Part shown: piece by piece, positions 35,601 through 44,533 of the stretch
How the letters are laid out: every line of letters begins with the position of its first letter
How positions within the stretch are numbered: the first letter of the stretch is position 1
Source: Lacihabitans sp. CCS-44
Lineage (GTDB): Bacteria; Bacteroidota; Bacteroidia; Cytophagales; Spirosomataceae
DNA length: 64,000 nt
Reading direction: 5' to 3'
NCBI RefSeq assembly: GCF_024343735.1
Contig: NZ_RJUE01000003.1
Location: 62,001 to 126,000, forward strand
The notes under the pieces: model-generated
What the model was told of the DNA's origin: nothing
Seen by the model: only the letters and a program-made list of their open reading frames with translations
Databases searched by the model: none
Program-made: the position numbers and the translations under genes

Positions 35601-38398
35601 TTTGGAAATACTATTATACTGGAGAAGGGAAAAGTGGCACCAGAGATGAATTGGGTTTGGACGATATTATTTTTGAAACCAATCTCGATGAACCTATAAT
35701 TAAACCTAGTAGCAACCTAACTGGTTCGATTACGGAAACCTACAGCAACTTAGCAAATACAAATAATTTTAATATTGAGAGCAGCAGTTTTCAGATTATA
35801 TCAGATAATTTCTCAAATATTAGACCAAAAAAGCCAGCCATTAGTTCGCAAAAAACAGAAATATGTGGAACAGAAAAACTACTGCTTAGAGCAAATGGTT
35901 GCACAAACGGAACCATTTTTTGGTCAAATGGTGATATGGGAAGAGAAATAACTGTTACCGAAGGCAGATACTATGCTTATTGCAGTGCCAGCTGCGGAAT
36001 TTCTGAAAACTCAAACACATTACAGATATCTAGAGTTTCAAAAACCTCTGCTCCACAAATTGAAGCTAGTAAAGACAAAATATGCATTGGAGAATCCGTT
36101 ACACTAAGAGCAAACTTCTGTTCGGGGCAAGTTTTTTGGTCGAATGGGTTATCCGGAGAAAAAATAATCGTAAAACCCGATCAAAATTCAAGTTACACAG
36201 CCAATTGTTTTTCAAATCAATGTAATAGCGATGAGTCCTTAATAAAAAAAATAAACATTGGGCCTCCAAATAAGCCAAAAATAAAGATTAGCTCGCCGCA
36301 TATTTGTGTTGGTCAGACTGTTTATTTAACTGCAGAAAATTGTGATGGAATGGTGGAATGGTCTAATAATATAAGTGGTGAAGTTTTAAAATTAGTAGCA
36401 GAAAAAAAAGGCGAGTTAATATTTAGAACGAGGTGCAAGGCTATTGGTGGAGATTGTTTTGGAGATTGGTCAGATCCTGCATACATCAAGGTGAACGAGC
36501 CTGAGTCAGCACCTAATACATTGGCAGAACTTATCTATGACTGCTCAGACCCAAAAATTGATTTAAAACAGGCTATTTTGGACAGTATCAAAGCAGATAA
36601 TATTTTATATGTCTTTCATAATTCCAATAATTTCACTGGAAGCCCAGTTTCGACAACAAAAAATATAGTTCCGGGTGCATACTATGTTTATAAAAAAACC
36701 ACGGAGGGCTGCACATCCCTAGCATCAAAAATAAATGTGCGGGCAGGTGAGTGCAATAAAACCATTATAGAAAATGACATAAAAAACTCTGCTGACTTGG
36801 TCATAGAAATTGTAACTCCGAAAACTACATTCGGCAAAGAAGAAGAAATAGAACTTGAACTAAAAATTAAAAATCAGGGCAAAATCAGAGCATCCAACAT
36901 AATCGCCGAGGTGGACATCCCATGGAACTTCGAATACATAAAAAATAGCAGTATCGGAAAGGATATAAACCAAAAAATACTATTCAATATATCGTCATTG
37001 AGCATTGGTAATGAATCTAAAATAAAATTTAAAATAAAAGCTAATCAGATCGGATTGAGTATTATTTCATCTAAAATATTAGGTTTCGATCAGAATGATC
37101 CTGACCTCAAAAATAATAGTTATCAACTCACTCTTAACTCACTGAACAACGTAGGACTGAGCATATCTGAGGGAGAAACAAAGTCTATTACTAATGACTT
37201 GTTTGAAAAAAGCATCGATGTATTTATAGAGAATTTAGGAGAGGAGGACGTTTCTCCCATACAATTAAACCTAAACCTAAACAAAGCCTTTGGAAATGGT
37301 GCAAGTTTCAGCTCAGAAAACTTGAAAATTGAAACCGAGGATCGATTTGCAATAAACAAAGACTACACAGGAAAAGCTGAAAACTCAGAAATATTAATCG
37401 ACAGCTTAAGTATATTAAAGTCAAAGTCAAAACAAAGAATTAGAATAATTTTCAGAATAGACTTGAGCAAGTCAGACAAAACAGAATTTCACTTAAATGG
37501 CTTTCTATTTTCTAAAGAAAAATTGCTCGATATCTCTACAGAAGGACAAAATCCTGACCCAGACAAAGATGGCAATTTTACAAACAACCATGAATCCACT
37601 GTATTAAGATTTGATCAATCTTCAAACTTAAGTAGCATTGCGGCTTCGCAAACGATAGTAGATTCAACAAAAACCAATGCCTATAATCAAAGATTCACTT
37701 TCATGGTATTGATAAAAAATATTGGCAAAACTGACTTGAAAAATATAAAAATAATCAATAACCTAGCTGAAAGTTTTGGCAAAGATGTTTTGATAAATAA
37801 AATTGGAAACGCTTCGGTAAGTAAGACCTCTTTATTAAATATAAATAAAGATTTTGACGGAATCCAGAACATCGATTTATTGAGTCCAAATGAAAGTTTC
37901 AGCATGAAACCATCGCAAATAGATACGCTATTTTATACCATAAACATCAATTACCAAGAGATTGAAGGACCCTTTTTCCATAACGTTACAATCTCTGCAC
38001 AATCCAACAATGGGCAAACTGTAACAGACACTTCTAACAATGGTTTTCAGATTATTCCGCAATACTCCGACCCAACTATTATCAATCTTGCTCATAGCTA
38101 TAGAGACAAAATAATAGTAAATGGTGGTTTTTCACCTAACAACGATAAAATAAACGATGAACTAACGATATTTATACCAAATGGTATTGTGTTGGAGTTT
38201 CTAGAGATTTACAATCGTTGGGGAGTCAAAATTGCTACATTTGATGATACAGACAAAGTGGGTAATCACATAAATTGGAGTGGGGTTGGTGGCGACGAAA
38301 CTAAGAAATACAATACTATGGATGGTACTTACTATTATGCACTAAAAGTGAAAAATGACAATAAAATCTATTCAGACTTTATCACTATAAAAAAATAA
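32627..38398 (+). CDS. Large secreted CotH-kinase/lamin-tail protein with type IX secretion C-terminal domain
   Basis: 1923 residues from the ATG at 32627 (MKARIITLIMLFLNHFGFTQ signal); the GTG 21 bases upstream is less likely. Domain order: lamin-tail domain (about 20-135, IVVNEIMASNSS and DWIEIYNAGNS); chitobiase/beta-hexosaminidase C-terminal-like domain (about 170-310, RLIYTEDGSIPDAS); CotH-like region (about 320-690, FKIHGACSRSIPYKSIRLY and WRYLFYDADKSLG); three Cys-rich Ig-like modules containing WSNG/WSNN (about 1085-1290); long DUF11-like repeats; then the gliding-motility type B domain at the end (VNGGFSPNNDKINDEL, IYNRWGVKIATF), which directs type IX export. It should be a surface or extracellular protein. 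Whether the CotH part is an active kinase was not tested. Confidence 0.88.
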   Translation: MKARIITLIMLFLNHFGFTQIVVNEIMASNSSIIKDNSGAYSDWIEIYNAGNSIVDLNNYFLSDNPEKVDKFQLKSNSGNLQINPKGFLILWCSGFPSRGENHVSFSLSSDNETIILSNPELKIINQVDFKNQRKDIAYGRTVDAGTDLKYFQEPSPNKTNKGIATYLGALSTPIFSKKGGFYDNAFTLNITHEDPTVRLIYTEDGSIPDASSLSGKTYSYKNQYAELPGQSSGSLLTGTFKSKIFQTAIEIKNKKDIPNKLSKISSTWHYSPYYFPTFPIPKATVIRAVATKSGYLNSEIVTETYFLDKNQSKNPEFDIISLNIQEDHLFSFENGVYTAGKLFEEYRIKNPSSISDFCTPGNFTNEGDLFEKPVNFELFRSEKQAVNQNISFKIHGACSRSIPYKSIRLYGKNNFDEFPFFQGQPDLIQDNFILRNSGDDYTGTLIRDVFVHDLVSHLNFGSQKTQPSVVYINGEYWGIQNIRERLDKYYLNKHYGVNLENIDLRKVIWNGPDETEYGDDIHYNKMIDFINNNDLSNNQNYEIAVSFLDPESLIDYQIAEIFVGNIDWPQNNVRLWRNKTPNFAPFAPYGLDGRWRYLFYDADKSLGMIVNAQHDALEIALEKAENSIFKAFIKNQNFKKRFILRFQDHLNTTFDKANSLKIFNTLTKRYGPEIPNHLSRWNTVSNVSQWEANCKVVEKYLTERPESTRQFLKNSFGQFNEKTLNVASTDNSMGYIRVNSIDITAEQPGVFLKNDGSWEGKYFSEIPFTIIAKPLAGHRFLYWEHNTQKLTDSVLVIFLNENQNYTAYFEQIALADENNIPPTSLADCGYFLKEWSSFSAKGSSPPNAKFVFLNQKDPPLNSKIAGFTSGEYNHLNRSRVVGREKEGISFVNTGGPSENEGYPFGQLGGLIIATNTIGIDSAWVSWTAKTIVPGDRKYGIKLLYRINVTDDFKEIDLKTSYTGKATVGHSSTFERIALPKITINQPYVQFFWKYYYTGEGKSGTRDELGLDDIIFETNLDEPIIKPSSNLTGSITETYSNLANTNNFNIESSSFQIISDNFSNIRPKKPAISSQKTEICGTEKLLLRANGCTNGTIFWSNGDMGREITVTEGRYYAYCSASCGISENSNTLQISRVSKTSAPQIEASKDKICIGESVTLRANFCSGQVFWSNGLSGEKIIVKPDQNSSYTANCFSNQCNSDESLIKKINIGPPNKPKIKISSPHICVGQTVYLTAENCDGMVEWSNNISGEVLKLVAEKKGELIFRTRCKAIGGDCFGDWSDPAYIKVNEPESAPNTLAELIYDCSDPKIDLKQAILDSIKADNILYVFHNSNNFTGSPVSTTKNIVPGAYYVYKKTTEGCTSLASKINVRAGECNKTIIENDIKNSADLVIEIVTPKTTFGKEEEIELELKIKNQGKIRASNIIAEVDIPWNFEYIKNSSIGKDINQKILFNISSLSIGNESKIKFKIKANQIGLSIISSKILGFDQNDPDLKNNSYQLTLNSLNNVGLSISEGETKSITNDLFEKSIDVFIENLGEEDVSPIQLNLNLNKAFGNGASFSSENLKIETEDRFAINKDYTGKAENSEILIDSLSILKSKSKQRIRIIFRIDLSKSDKTEFHLNGFLFSKEKLLDISTEGQNPDPDKDGNFTNNHESTVLRFDQSSNLSSIAASQTIVDSTKTNAYNQRFTFMVLIKNIGKTDLKNIKIINNLAESFGKDVLINKIGNASVSKTSLLNINKDFDGIQNIDLLSPNESFSMKPSQIDTLFYTININYQEIEGPFFHNVTISAQSNNGQTVTDTSNNGFQIIPQYSDPTIINLAHSYRDKIIVNGGFSPNNDKINDELTIFIPNGIVLEFLEIYNRWGVKIATFDDTDKVGNHINWSGVGGDETKKYNTMDGTYYYALKVKNDNKIYSDFITIKK

Positions 38399-38517
38399 TC
38401 TAAAATATTTGAATTGAATGGTGATTTGATAAATCAAAAAAGTATTTTTGAATATCAACAGTTTTTAATTTTCATTATTTTCTGAAAAAATAATATATAC
38501 AAATATTATAATCTAAA

Positions 38518-38760
38518 ATGAACATAAAACAAACAATATTAAAAGCATTAATTTTGCTACAAAAAGGCGATTGGGAATCTGCACATAACGTAGCACAATC
38601 TAACGAGGGGCATCCAGACTATGACCGATTACATGCATTACTTCACAGAATTGAAGGTGACGAATGGAACGCAAAATATTGGTATAGAAGATGTAAGATT
38701 AACTTTCCTGATATTTCTACCGAAGAAGAAACCTCTCTGTTAATTGAAGCGTACAGCTAA
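38518..38760 (+). CDS. Small conserved hypothetical protein
   Basis: 80 residues, soluble, no membrane segment. It reads as two to three helices with the pattern LLQKGDWESAHNVAQ followed by HALLHRIEGDEWNAKYWYRRC. The pattern of short amphipathic helices with H-x-LLHR-x-EGD and W-Y-R-R resembles small single-domain proteins found in many bacteria, but I cannot name the family. Followed by a terminator of the convergent alanine dehydrogenase gene. Confidence 0.7.
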   Translation: MNIKQTILKALILLQKGDWESAHNVAQSNEGHPDYDRLHALLHRIEGDEWNAKYWYRRCKINFPDISTEEETSLLIEAYS

Positions 38761-38761
38761 A

Positions 38762-38795
38762 CAAAAAAATAAATCCCCGAAAACTTCAGGGATTT
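38762..38795 (-). terminator. Intrinsic terminator after the alanine dehydrogenase gene
   Basis: Read on the minus strand, AAATCCCTGAA/TTCGGGGATTT forms an 11-pair stem (one G-T pair) around a GTT loop, followed by TATTTTTTTGT. It is 36 bases past the stop at 38831. Confidence 0.85.
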
Positions 38796-38830
38796 ATCAT
38801 GACAAAAAAATATAACGTTTGGGGAAATCC

Positions 38831-39946
38831 TTAAATAAATTGATCTTCTAACTCGCTGAGCGTTAAAGCCCAAGCATCGGCCACTCCTTTATAAACCACA
38901 GCTCCGTTTACAACGTTAAGTCCTTTTTTGAGCTCTTCGTTTTCGGTACAAGCTCTTTTCCAACCTTTGTTGGCCAACTGTAATACGTAAGGCAAAGTGG
39001 CGTTGGTCAAAGCCAAAGTAGAAGTGTATGGCACAGCACCCGGCATATTTGCAACACAATAATGAACCACTTCGTCAATAACAAAAACAGGATCTTCGTG
39101 AGTTGTAGGTTTGCAGGTTTCTATGCACCCACCTTGGTCCACCGCCACATCTACCACTACAGTACCTGGTTTCATCAACTTCAGCATGTCTCTGGTTATT
39201 AAATGTGGAGCTTTCGCACCAGGAATCAACACGGCACCTACTACCAAATCTGCGTCTTTTACAGCTTCCTTGATATTGTATTCGTTTGAAAGTATGGTAG
39301 TTACATTGGCCGGCATTATATCAGACAATTGTCTGAGTCTATTCAAACTGATATCCATTATCACCACTCTAGCTCCTAAGCCTGCGGCCATTTTGGCTGC
39401 TTGTGTACCTACTATTCCACCACCCAAAATCAAAACTTTTCCTGAAGGCACACCCGGAACACCTCCAAGAAGAACTCCTTTACCTTTTTGTGGCTTCTCA
39501 AGGTATTTAGCACCCTCTTGTATGGCCATTCTGCCCGCCACTTCCGACATCGGAATCAGCAAAGGCAAAGATCGATCTATTTTCTCGACAGTTTCGTAAG
39601 CCAAACAAACTGCACCGCTTTTGATCATGGCATGTGTAAGTGGCTCAGAAGAGGCAAAGTGAAAGTAAGTAAATACCAATTGGTCTTTTTTGATGAGACC
39701 ATATTCCGAAGAAATGGGCTCTTTCACCTTTACTATCATTTCGGCTTTTTCATAAACCTCCTCGATAGTATCTAAAATAGTGGCTCCAGCTGATATAAAT
39801 TCAGCATCCACAAAACCACTGTTAAAACCTGCATCTTTTTGAATAAAAACTGTGTGACCAAACTTAACTAGTTCCATGACCCCAGCTGGAGTCATGGCTA
39901 CTCTGTTTTCGTTGTTTTTTATTTCTTTTGGTACCCCGAGAATCAT
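38831..39946 (-). CDS. ald: Alanine dehydrogenase
   Basis: 371 residues. NAD+-dependent oxidative deamination of L-alanine to pyruvate, in the cytoplasm. The N-terminus MILGVPKEIKNNENRVAMTPAG is typical; VKVKEPI carries the pyruvate-binding Lys, YFHFAS the His; VLILGGGIVGTQAAKMAAGLGA is the NAD Rossmann motif. Length is standard. It is transcribed divergently from an Lrp-family regulator gene at 40137, and repeats plus a -7 element sit between them, so Lrp-type control is likely. Confidence 0.93.
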   Translation of the reverse strand: MILGVPKEIKNNENRVAMTPAGVMELVKFGHTVFIQKDAGFNSGFVDAEFISAGATILDTIEEVYEKAEMIVKVKEPISSEYGLIKKDQLVFTYFHFASSEPLTHAMIKSGAVCLAYETVEKIDRSLPLLIPMSEVAGRMAIQEGAKYLEKPQKGKGVLLGGVPGVPSGKVLILGGGIVGTQAAKMAAGLGARVVIMDISLNRLRQLSDIMPANVTTILSNEYNIKEAVKDADLVVGAVLIPGAKAPHLITRDMLKLMKPGTVVVDVAVDQGGCIETCKPTTHEDPVFVIDEVVHYCVANMPGAVPYTSTLALTNATLPYVLQLANKGWKRACTENEELKKGLNVVNGAVVYKGVADAWALTLSELEDQFI

Positions 39947-40004
39947 GTAGTTTGTTGAGAATGCATTGCGACGTGCCGATGCTTATTGTTTTTGAAATGT
40001 GGAA

Positions 40005-40012
40005 CAAAATTA
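40005..40012 (-). promoter_or_regulatory. Candidate -7 element of ald
   Basis: On the minus strand TAATTTTG matches TAnnTTTG, about 59 bases before the ald start at 39946. A clear upstream box was not identified. An AGAATATTTT repeat at 40021-40030 lies just upstream of it. Confidence 0.45.
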
Positions 40013-40020
40013 TATTATAA

Positions 40021-40133
40021 AGAATATTTTTGTGCATAGAGCATCAAAATAAGAAAATAACCATTAATTTTACTTCAAAAACAGAATATTTTACGATTAT
40101 TTAAAAATATTAATAAGAAAAAAGAAATATTTT
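40021..40133. repeat. Three AGAATATTTT-like repeats between ald and its Lrp regulator
   Basis: AGAATATTTT occurs exactly at 40021-40030 and 40083-40092, and a variant with an extra A, AGAAATATTTT, at 40123-40133. All are within the 190-base divergent gap and could be Lrp sites, though A/T-rich sequences produce such words by chance. Confidence 0.35.
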
Positions 40134-40136
40134 CGG

Positions 40137-40601
40137 ATGAAGATTAAGATAGACGACATAGACAAAAAGATTTTAATGCTTTTGCAACACAATTCTACGC
40201 TGACTTACAAAGAAATTGCTCAAAAAATCAACCTTTCTCTCAGTCCGGTTCATGACAGAATCAAACGTTTAGAACAAGAGGGAGTGGTAGAAAAATATGT
40301 GGGAATACTTAACAAAAAAATGTTGGGTGTAGGACTTACTGTATTTTCACAAGTTACACTCATTCGGCAAACACGCGAAGTTTCTCAAATATTTGACATC
40401 TCCATAAAACAACTTCCAGAGGTAGTGGAGTGCAATTTCGTTTCAGGAAGTTTTGATTATCTATTAAAAATAATTGTGGCAGACATGGAAGCCTACCACA
40501 ATTTTCACCAAATGAAGCTTTCTACCATTGAAGGAGTTTCATTGATAAACTCCTTTTTTGTAATGTCGGAAGTAAAGAGTACAACCGAGATTATGCTTTG
40601 A
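40137..40601 (+). CDS. Lrp/AsnC family transcriptional regulator (probably of ald)
   Basis: 154 residues. N-terminal helix-turn-helix (DDIDKKILMLLQHNSTLTYKEIAQKINLSLSPVHDRIKRLE pattern) and C-terminal RAM domain with FVSGSFDYLLKI. The DNA-binding half is that of an amino-acid-sensing Lrp protein. It is divergent from alanine dehydrogenase with a 190-base gap, the classic arrangement of a regulator that controls ald in response to alanine. A perfect 11-base stem overlaps its last codons (40593-40620) and may end transcription here. Control of ald is inferred from position. Confidence 0.9.
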   Translation: MKIKIDDIDKKILMLLQHNSTLTYKEIAQKINLSLSPVHDRIKRLEQEGVVEKYVGILNKKMLGVGLTVFSQVTLIRQTREVSQIFDISIKQLPEVVECNFVSGSFDYLLKIIVADMEAYHNFHQMKLSTIEGVSLINSFFVMSEVKSTTEIML

Positions 40602-40620
40602 AAGACTCATTTCAAAGCAT
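40593..40620 (+). terminator. Perfect hairpin overlapping the Lrp gene end
   Basis: ATGCTTTGAAA/TTTCAAAGCAT, 11 perfect base pairs with a six-base loop, including the stop codon TGA. No strong T-run follows, so termination is possible but unproven. The convergent gene ends at 40690. Confidence 0.45.
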
Positions 40621-40689
40621 TGGAATTTCTAAAAACCAAATCCAGTAGATTTGACCAATAACCAGTAACGAATTAACCAGTCACCAAAA

Positions 40690-43110
40690 TCAATTCCCGC
40701 AATCTAACCAATCATAATCCTCATCAATCGGCTGACCATCTGGGGCAATAAAGAACGATTTTTTATCGGCAGTTGCGTCTGTACTTTTTATTAGTTTATC
40801 CATATAAATTCCAAAACCACCGAGAATAGCCTGATTTTTCGCAAAATAAGTCTCTATATCCTTCAATTCTGCCATCACATTGCTTTTTGCTTCCAGATTG
40901 ACCACCGCATCGTTGGCCAGTTTTTTGAGTTCTGTTACATACATTTCGGCTACTACTCTTTTTATTTGACCTAAATAATTATTTTTAGAAAGGCTTTCAT
41001 TCTTTATAATTGAACTCGTCATTCTGGTAAGAACTTCTGAAAACGGCGGCAAAGTTTTATCATAAATCTGCTGAGTGGCCAGCCTAGAGGCTCTTCTCGG
41101 CTCCAGCATCAAGCTCAGAGTCAATTGTGCGGCACTTTCGGCAGGAGAAAGTACATCAAAACTCATTCCTGTGTGACGTTTAAAGGTCTCTTTTGGATTG
41201 GCTGGATATCTAAAAGGTCTAGGGGGAATAAGTGTCAACAGTTGCTTCGGAACGGCCAAAAACTCTGGCTGAATAGTTTCCAAGAGCACAGAAAGGCTTT
41301 TCCTCTGTGCAGCAGCATCTACAGGCACATAAGTTTTCTGCAAATCTCCATTGAGGGCATTGGTATAGAAGGCTCCACCAATGGCTTTTGAAGCGGCCTG
41401 CACCTGATATCTGTGAAACATGTACATTGGCACAAAAACCTCCTCCAAAGTAGTCATTGGGGCATTTTGAGGTATTTTTTTCTCATCAAAATTCTTCAAA
41501 ACATGATTTCTCAATTCCATGAGACGCTTAAGTTCGTCAGTGGCATCTCCACCATTATCCCAAAGGTGGGTTTGCGGATGCACCGAGCCGTCTGGTCTGG
41601 CATCTTGATCGGTCAAAAACTGTTGGTTTTTGCGAAACATATTCTTCACTATTCTCTCCAGCTCTGCCTTTTCATCCACATTTTTAGGGAAATCCTGGTA
41701 ACCCCAAGTAATGGAGGTTTTGTCATAATCGCCAATGCCCATGGCATAAGCCTCTGACAAATCAACTTTTCCATTGTTCAAAAAAACCAACGGATGCGGA
41801 TAATCCATTACCGAAGCACGGCCTTGTATACTCGAAATATAATTGTGCGGTAAACCCAACGTATGGCCGATTTCGTGAGCCGATAGCTGCTTGAGCCTAT
41901 CCAGAGCCAATTTATTCATCAAAGAATCGCTTTTTCCAGGACTAAAATCTCCTGCCAAACCCTGAGCCAACATATAATCTTGTCTCACTCTTAATGAGCC
42001 CAGCGTAACTTTTCCCTTCAAAATCTCACCAGTACGGGGATCAATTACGCTCATTCCATAAGACCACCCTCGCGTACTGCGGTGCACCCATTGAATCAAA
42101 TTGTACCTCACATCCATTGGGTCGGCATCTGCAGGTAGCATTTTTACTTGAAAAGCGTTTTTATAACCCGCTGCCTCAAAAGCTTGGTTCCACCAAGTGG
42201 CACCTTCGAACAAAGCCGAACGGATAGGTTCTGGCACTCCTGAATCTAGATAATACACAATCGGTTCTACCGCCTCGCTCACAGCGGCAGAGGGGTCTTT
42301 TTTCTGTAATCTGTGTCTAGAGGTAAATTTCTTTATAATTGGCTCATTGATCGGCGATGAATAATCGTAAAATTCTATACCGCCATATCCGATTCTCGGG
42401 TCGTATTCTCTAGGTTTATAACCCGGCTCGGGCAATTTCACAAAAGAATGATGCTGGTGCATCGTCACAAAATCGGTGTTCGGAGCTACTTCTGACAAAT
42501 AGCTTCCTGCTCCACTCCCACCAAGTGTTATGACTGCCTGAAACTCTGTATTTTTTGGAAAAGACTTACACATAGGTGCATAAATCCCTGATCTCGAGAG
42601 GTCAAAATTGTAAGTTCCTTGTTTGGTGCTGGCAATATCTTTGGCCGCTCCCAGTGCATCTCTTAGCAAAAAAGGTGTGAAATCAATCAAGAAAACACCA
42701 TCAGTACTTTTCAGAATTTCAAACCCAAAAAGAATTGATTTTGCAAAAGACTCATCAACCGCTTTCTTTTCCAAAGGATCATTTGTAATGGCTCTGAATT
42801 TATAATTCGGCTCCATCATCATTATTTTGTTGCCCAATCTCTCAAACTTTAAAATGTGTTCGTCACTCAAACGGCCTCGGTCAAGACCGATGTCGTTAGA
42901 ACCCAAACCTTGAGCTAAGCTAGGATAATACAAAAATTCCTGACCTAAGTCTTTGACTTCCAGGAAGACTTTCCCTTTGGCTTCGTTCCAATAGAATGTA
43001 AAAAAGCCTTCTATTTTCTTTGCATCTTTCAGTTGACTATCAACATCTTGAGCAAAAGTAAACAGAGGTATAAATAAAACTAAAATGATGAAGCGTACAT
43101 TTTTTTTCAT
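40690..43110 (-). CDS. Zinc-dependent metalloprotease (DUF5117/DUF4953-type)
   Basis: 806 residues. A signal peptide (FIILVLFIPLFTFAQ) is followed by a large N-terminal beta-rich region (DUF5117-like, about 30-290) and a metzincin-type catalytic site HEIGHTLGLPH, with His412, Glu413, His416 and the third His at 422, in the context SAHEIGHTLGLPHNYIS. This is a full HExxHxxGxxH motif, so the protein should be an active secreted or periplasmic protease. The Met-turn (ASVMDYPHP) is seen downstream at about 433. The following gene on the same strand encodes a DUF1684 protein, 15 bases upstream of its start. Confidence 0.9.
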   Translation of the reverse strand: MKKNVRFIILVLFIPLFTFAQDVDSQLKDAKKIEGFFTFYWNEAKGKVFLEVKDLGQEFLYYPSLAQGLGSNDIGLDRGRLSDEHILKFERLGNKIMMMEPNYKFRAITNDPLEKKAVDESFAKSILFGFEILKSTDGVFLIDFTPFLLRDALGAAKDIASTKQGTYNFDLSRSGIYAPMCKSFPKNTEFQAVITLGGSGAGSYLSEVAPNTDFVTMHQHHSFVKLPEPGYKPREYDPRIGYGGIEFYDYSSPINEPIIKKFTSRHRLQKKDPSAAVSEAVEPIVYYLDSGVPEPIRSALFEGATWWNQAFEAAGYKNAFQVKMLPADADPMDVRYNLIQWVHRSTRGWSYGMSVIDPRTGEILKGKVTLGSLRVRQDYMLAQGLAGDFSPGKSDSLMNKLALDRLKQLSAHEIGHTLGLPHNYISSIQGRASVMDYPHPLVFLNNGKVDLSEAYAMGIGDYDKTSITWGYQDFPKNVDEKAELERIVKNMFRKNQQFLTDQDARPDGSVHPQTHLWDNGGDATDELKRLMELRNHVLKNFDEKKIPQNAPMTTLEEVFVPMYMFHRYQVQAASKAIGGAFYTNALNGDLQKTYVPVDAAAQRKSLSVLLETIQPEFLAVPKQLLTLIPPRPFRYPANPKETFKRHTGMSFDVLSPAESAAQLTLSLMLEPRRASRLATQQIYDKTLPPFSEVLTRMTSSIIKNESLSKNNYLGQIKRVVAEMYVTELKKLANDAVVNLEAKSNVMAELKDIETYFAKNQAILGGFGIYMDKLIKSTDATADKKSFFIAPDGQPIDEDYDWLDCGN

Positions 43111-43125
43111 TGGTATTTGGTTAGT

Positions 43126-43704
43126 TTATTTGATGTAATTTTTCTCACCGACATTGACCTCGGTATTTATGAAGTTTTCTTTTGGAGGTATCGGACAAAT
43201 GTAAGATTCGGTGTAAGCACAGTAAAAATTCCTGGCTTTATTAAAATCTATTGTGATTTTTGTACCATCTAGGTCATCTTTAGGGATGTTTACATATCTG
43301 CCTCCACCGTAAGATTCCTTTCCGCAGGTTTTGTCCGTAAATGGCAAAAGATAATTGGTTTCTTCTTCAAAAATCAGAACTTTAATTTTCTGGCCTTCTT
43401 TCTCAAAAGTGGCCTCTCCAGCAAGCTTTGCACTTACTTTTGATGAATCCGTCATGTTCATGCTAAAGTCCAGGTTAGCTTTTGAAGGCACAAAATCCGC
43501 CTCCACTATCCATTGTTCATTGGGTTCAAAGAAATCAAAAGTACCTTTTTCCTTTATTGGGCTGTCTTCCATGTTTTGGAGGTTCTCCTTGTAAGTTTCA
43601 AACTCCTTGTGTGTTATGTCATGGTAAGTAGGTGTTCCAGAAAGCGAATAAACGATTATCCCCAAAATACCCAAAGCCGCCAATCCAATAATAAATTTAT
43701 TCAT
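43126..43704 (-). CDS. DUF1684 domain-containing protein
   Basis: 192 residues. Residues 1-22 (FIIGLAALGILGIIVYSL) form a signal anchor or lipid-free membrane anchor. The rest is a DUF1684 domain: YGGGRYVNIP, FNKARNFYCAYTESYICPIPPKENF and two cysteine-bearing loops are typical. Expected to lie outside the cytoplasm. It stops 15 bases before the metalloprotease gene start, so both are likely co-transcribed. Function unknown. Confidence 0.85.
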   Translation of the reverse strand: MNKFIIGLAALGILGIIVYSLSGTPTYHDITHKEFETYKENLQNMEDSPIKEKGTFDFFEPNEQWIVEADFVPSKANLDFSMNMTDSSKVSAKLAGEATFEKEGQKIKVLIFEEETNYLLPFTDKTCGKESYGGGRYVNIPKDDLDGTKITIDFNKARNFYCAYTESYICPIPPKENFINTEVNVGEKNYIK

Positions 43705-43797
43705 GAACTTAAAAAATGATTATTTTTGTAAATCATAAAATTAGTAAAATAGACCAAACGGTAAAACTATTGGGTCGATTTAAATAACCAGAAATAG

Positions 43798-44397
43798 ATG
43801 TTTACAGGAATAGTAGAGAGCAAAGCACAATTAGTAGAAATCAATCCCAATCAGAGCAATATCAGTTTTGTGTTCGAAAGCGAGCTCACCAGTGAGTTTA
43901 AAGTGGATCAAAGTGTGAGTCATAACGGTGTTTGTCTAACTATTGAGAAAATTGATGGCAAGAGATACCAAGTGACTGCCATTGAGGAAACTTTGTTAAA
44001 GACCAGTTTGGGTAATTTAAAAGTAGGAGATTTTGCAAATCTTGAAAGAAGCATGAAAGCCGATGCGAGATTTGATGGACATATTGTGCAAGGCCATGTG
44101 GATCAAATAGGTATTTGCAAGAAAATAACCGACCTCGACGGAAGCTGGCAAATAGATATTGAATATGACGAATCCGTTGGCAACATTACGGTCGAAAAAG
44201 GCTCTATTTGCTTCAATGGCATCAGTTTGACTGTTTTTAATTCGAAAGAAAACGGTTTCTCGGTAGCCATTATACCTTATACTTGGATACACACCAACAT
44301 GCATACAATGAAAGAAGGCGATACCGTGAATCTTGAATTTGATATCGTGGGCAAATACTTAGCTAAACTGCATAAGCCTTTTATTGGGAAAATGTAA
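43798..44397 (+). CDS. ribE: Riboflavin synthase alpha chain
   Basis: 199 residues. MFTGIVESKAQLVEI begins the first of two similar halves (lumazine-binding repeats); QSVSHNGVCLTIE in the first half and KGSICFNGISLTVF in the second are the paired lumazine-binding motifs, with VQGHVDQIG between them. It converts 6,7-dimethyl-8-ribityllumazine to riboflavin. No FMN riboswitch was recognised upstream. Divergent from the DUF1684/metalloprotease pair. Confidence 0.94.
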   Translation: MFTGIVESKAQLVEINPNQSNISFVFESELTSEFKVDQSVSHNGVCLTIEKIDGKRYQVTAIEETLLKTSLGNLKVGDFANLERSMKADARFDGHIVQGHVDQIGICKKITDLDGSWQIDIEYDESVGNITVEKGSICFNGISLTVFNSKENGFSVAIIPYTWIHTNMHTMKEGDTVNLEFDIVGKYLAKLHKPFIGKM

Positions 44398-44533
44398 AAT
44401 CAGGACGCCATATCTTATTTTTACCAAAAATAAATCGCAAAAAGCGAGATTAAATTGCTGAGGAACTAAAATACTTCATTTGGTTTTTCGTATAAAAACA
44501 AATTACTTTGTCTTTTGATATAAATTCTAAAAA

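Noticed and set aside
39111-39599. 162-codon plus-strand frame
   Set aside because: Runs antisense inside alanine dehydrogenase, with proline/threonine-rich sequence typical of a shadow frame.
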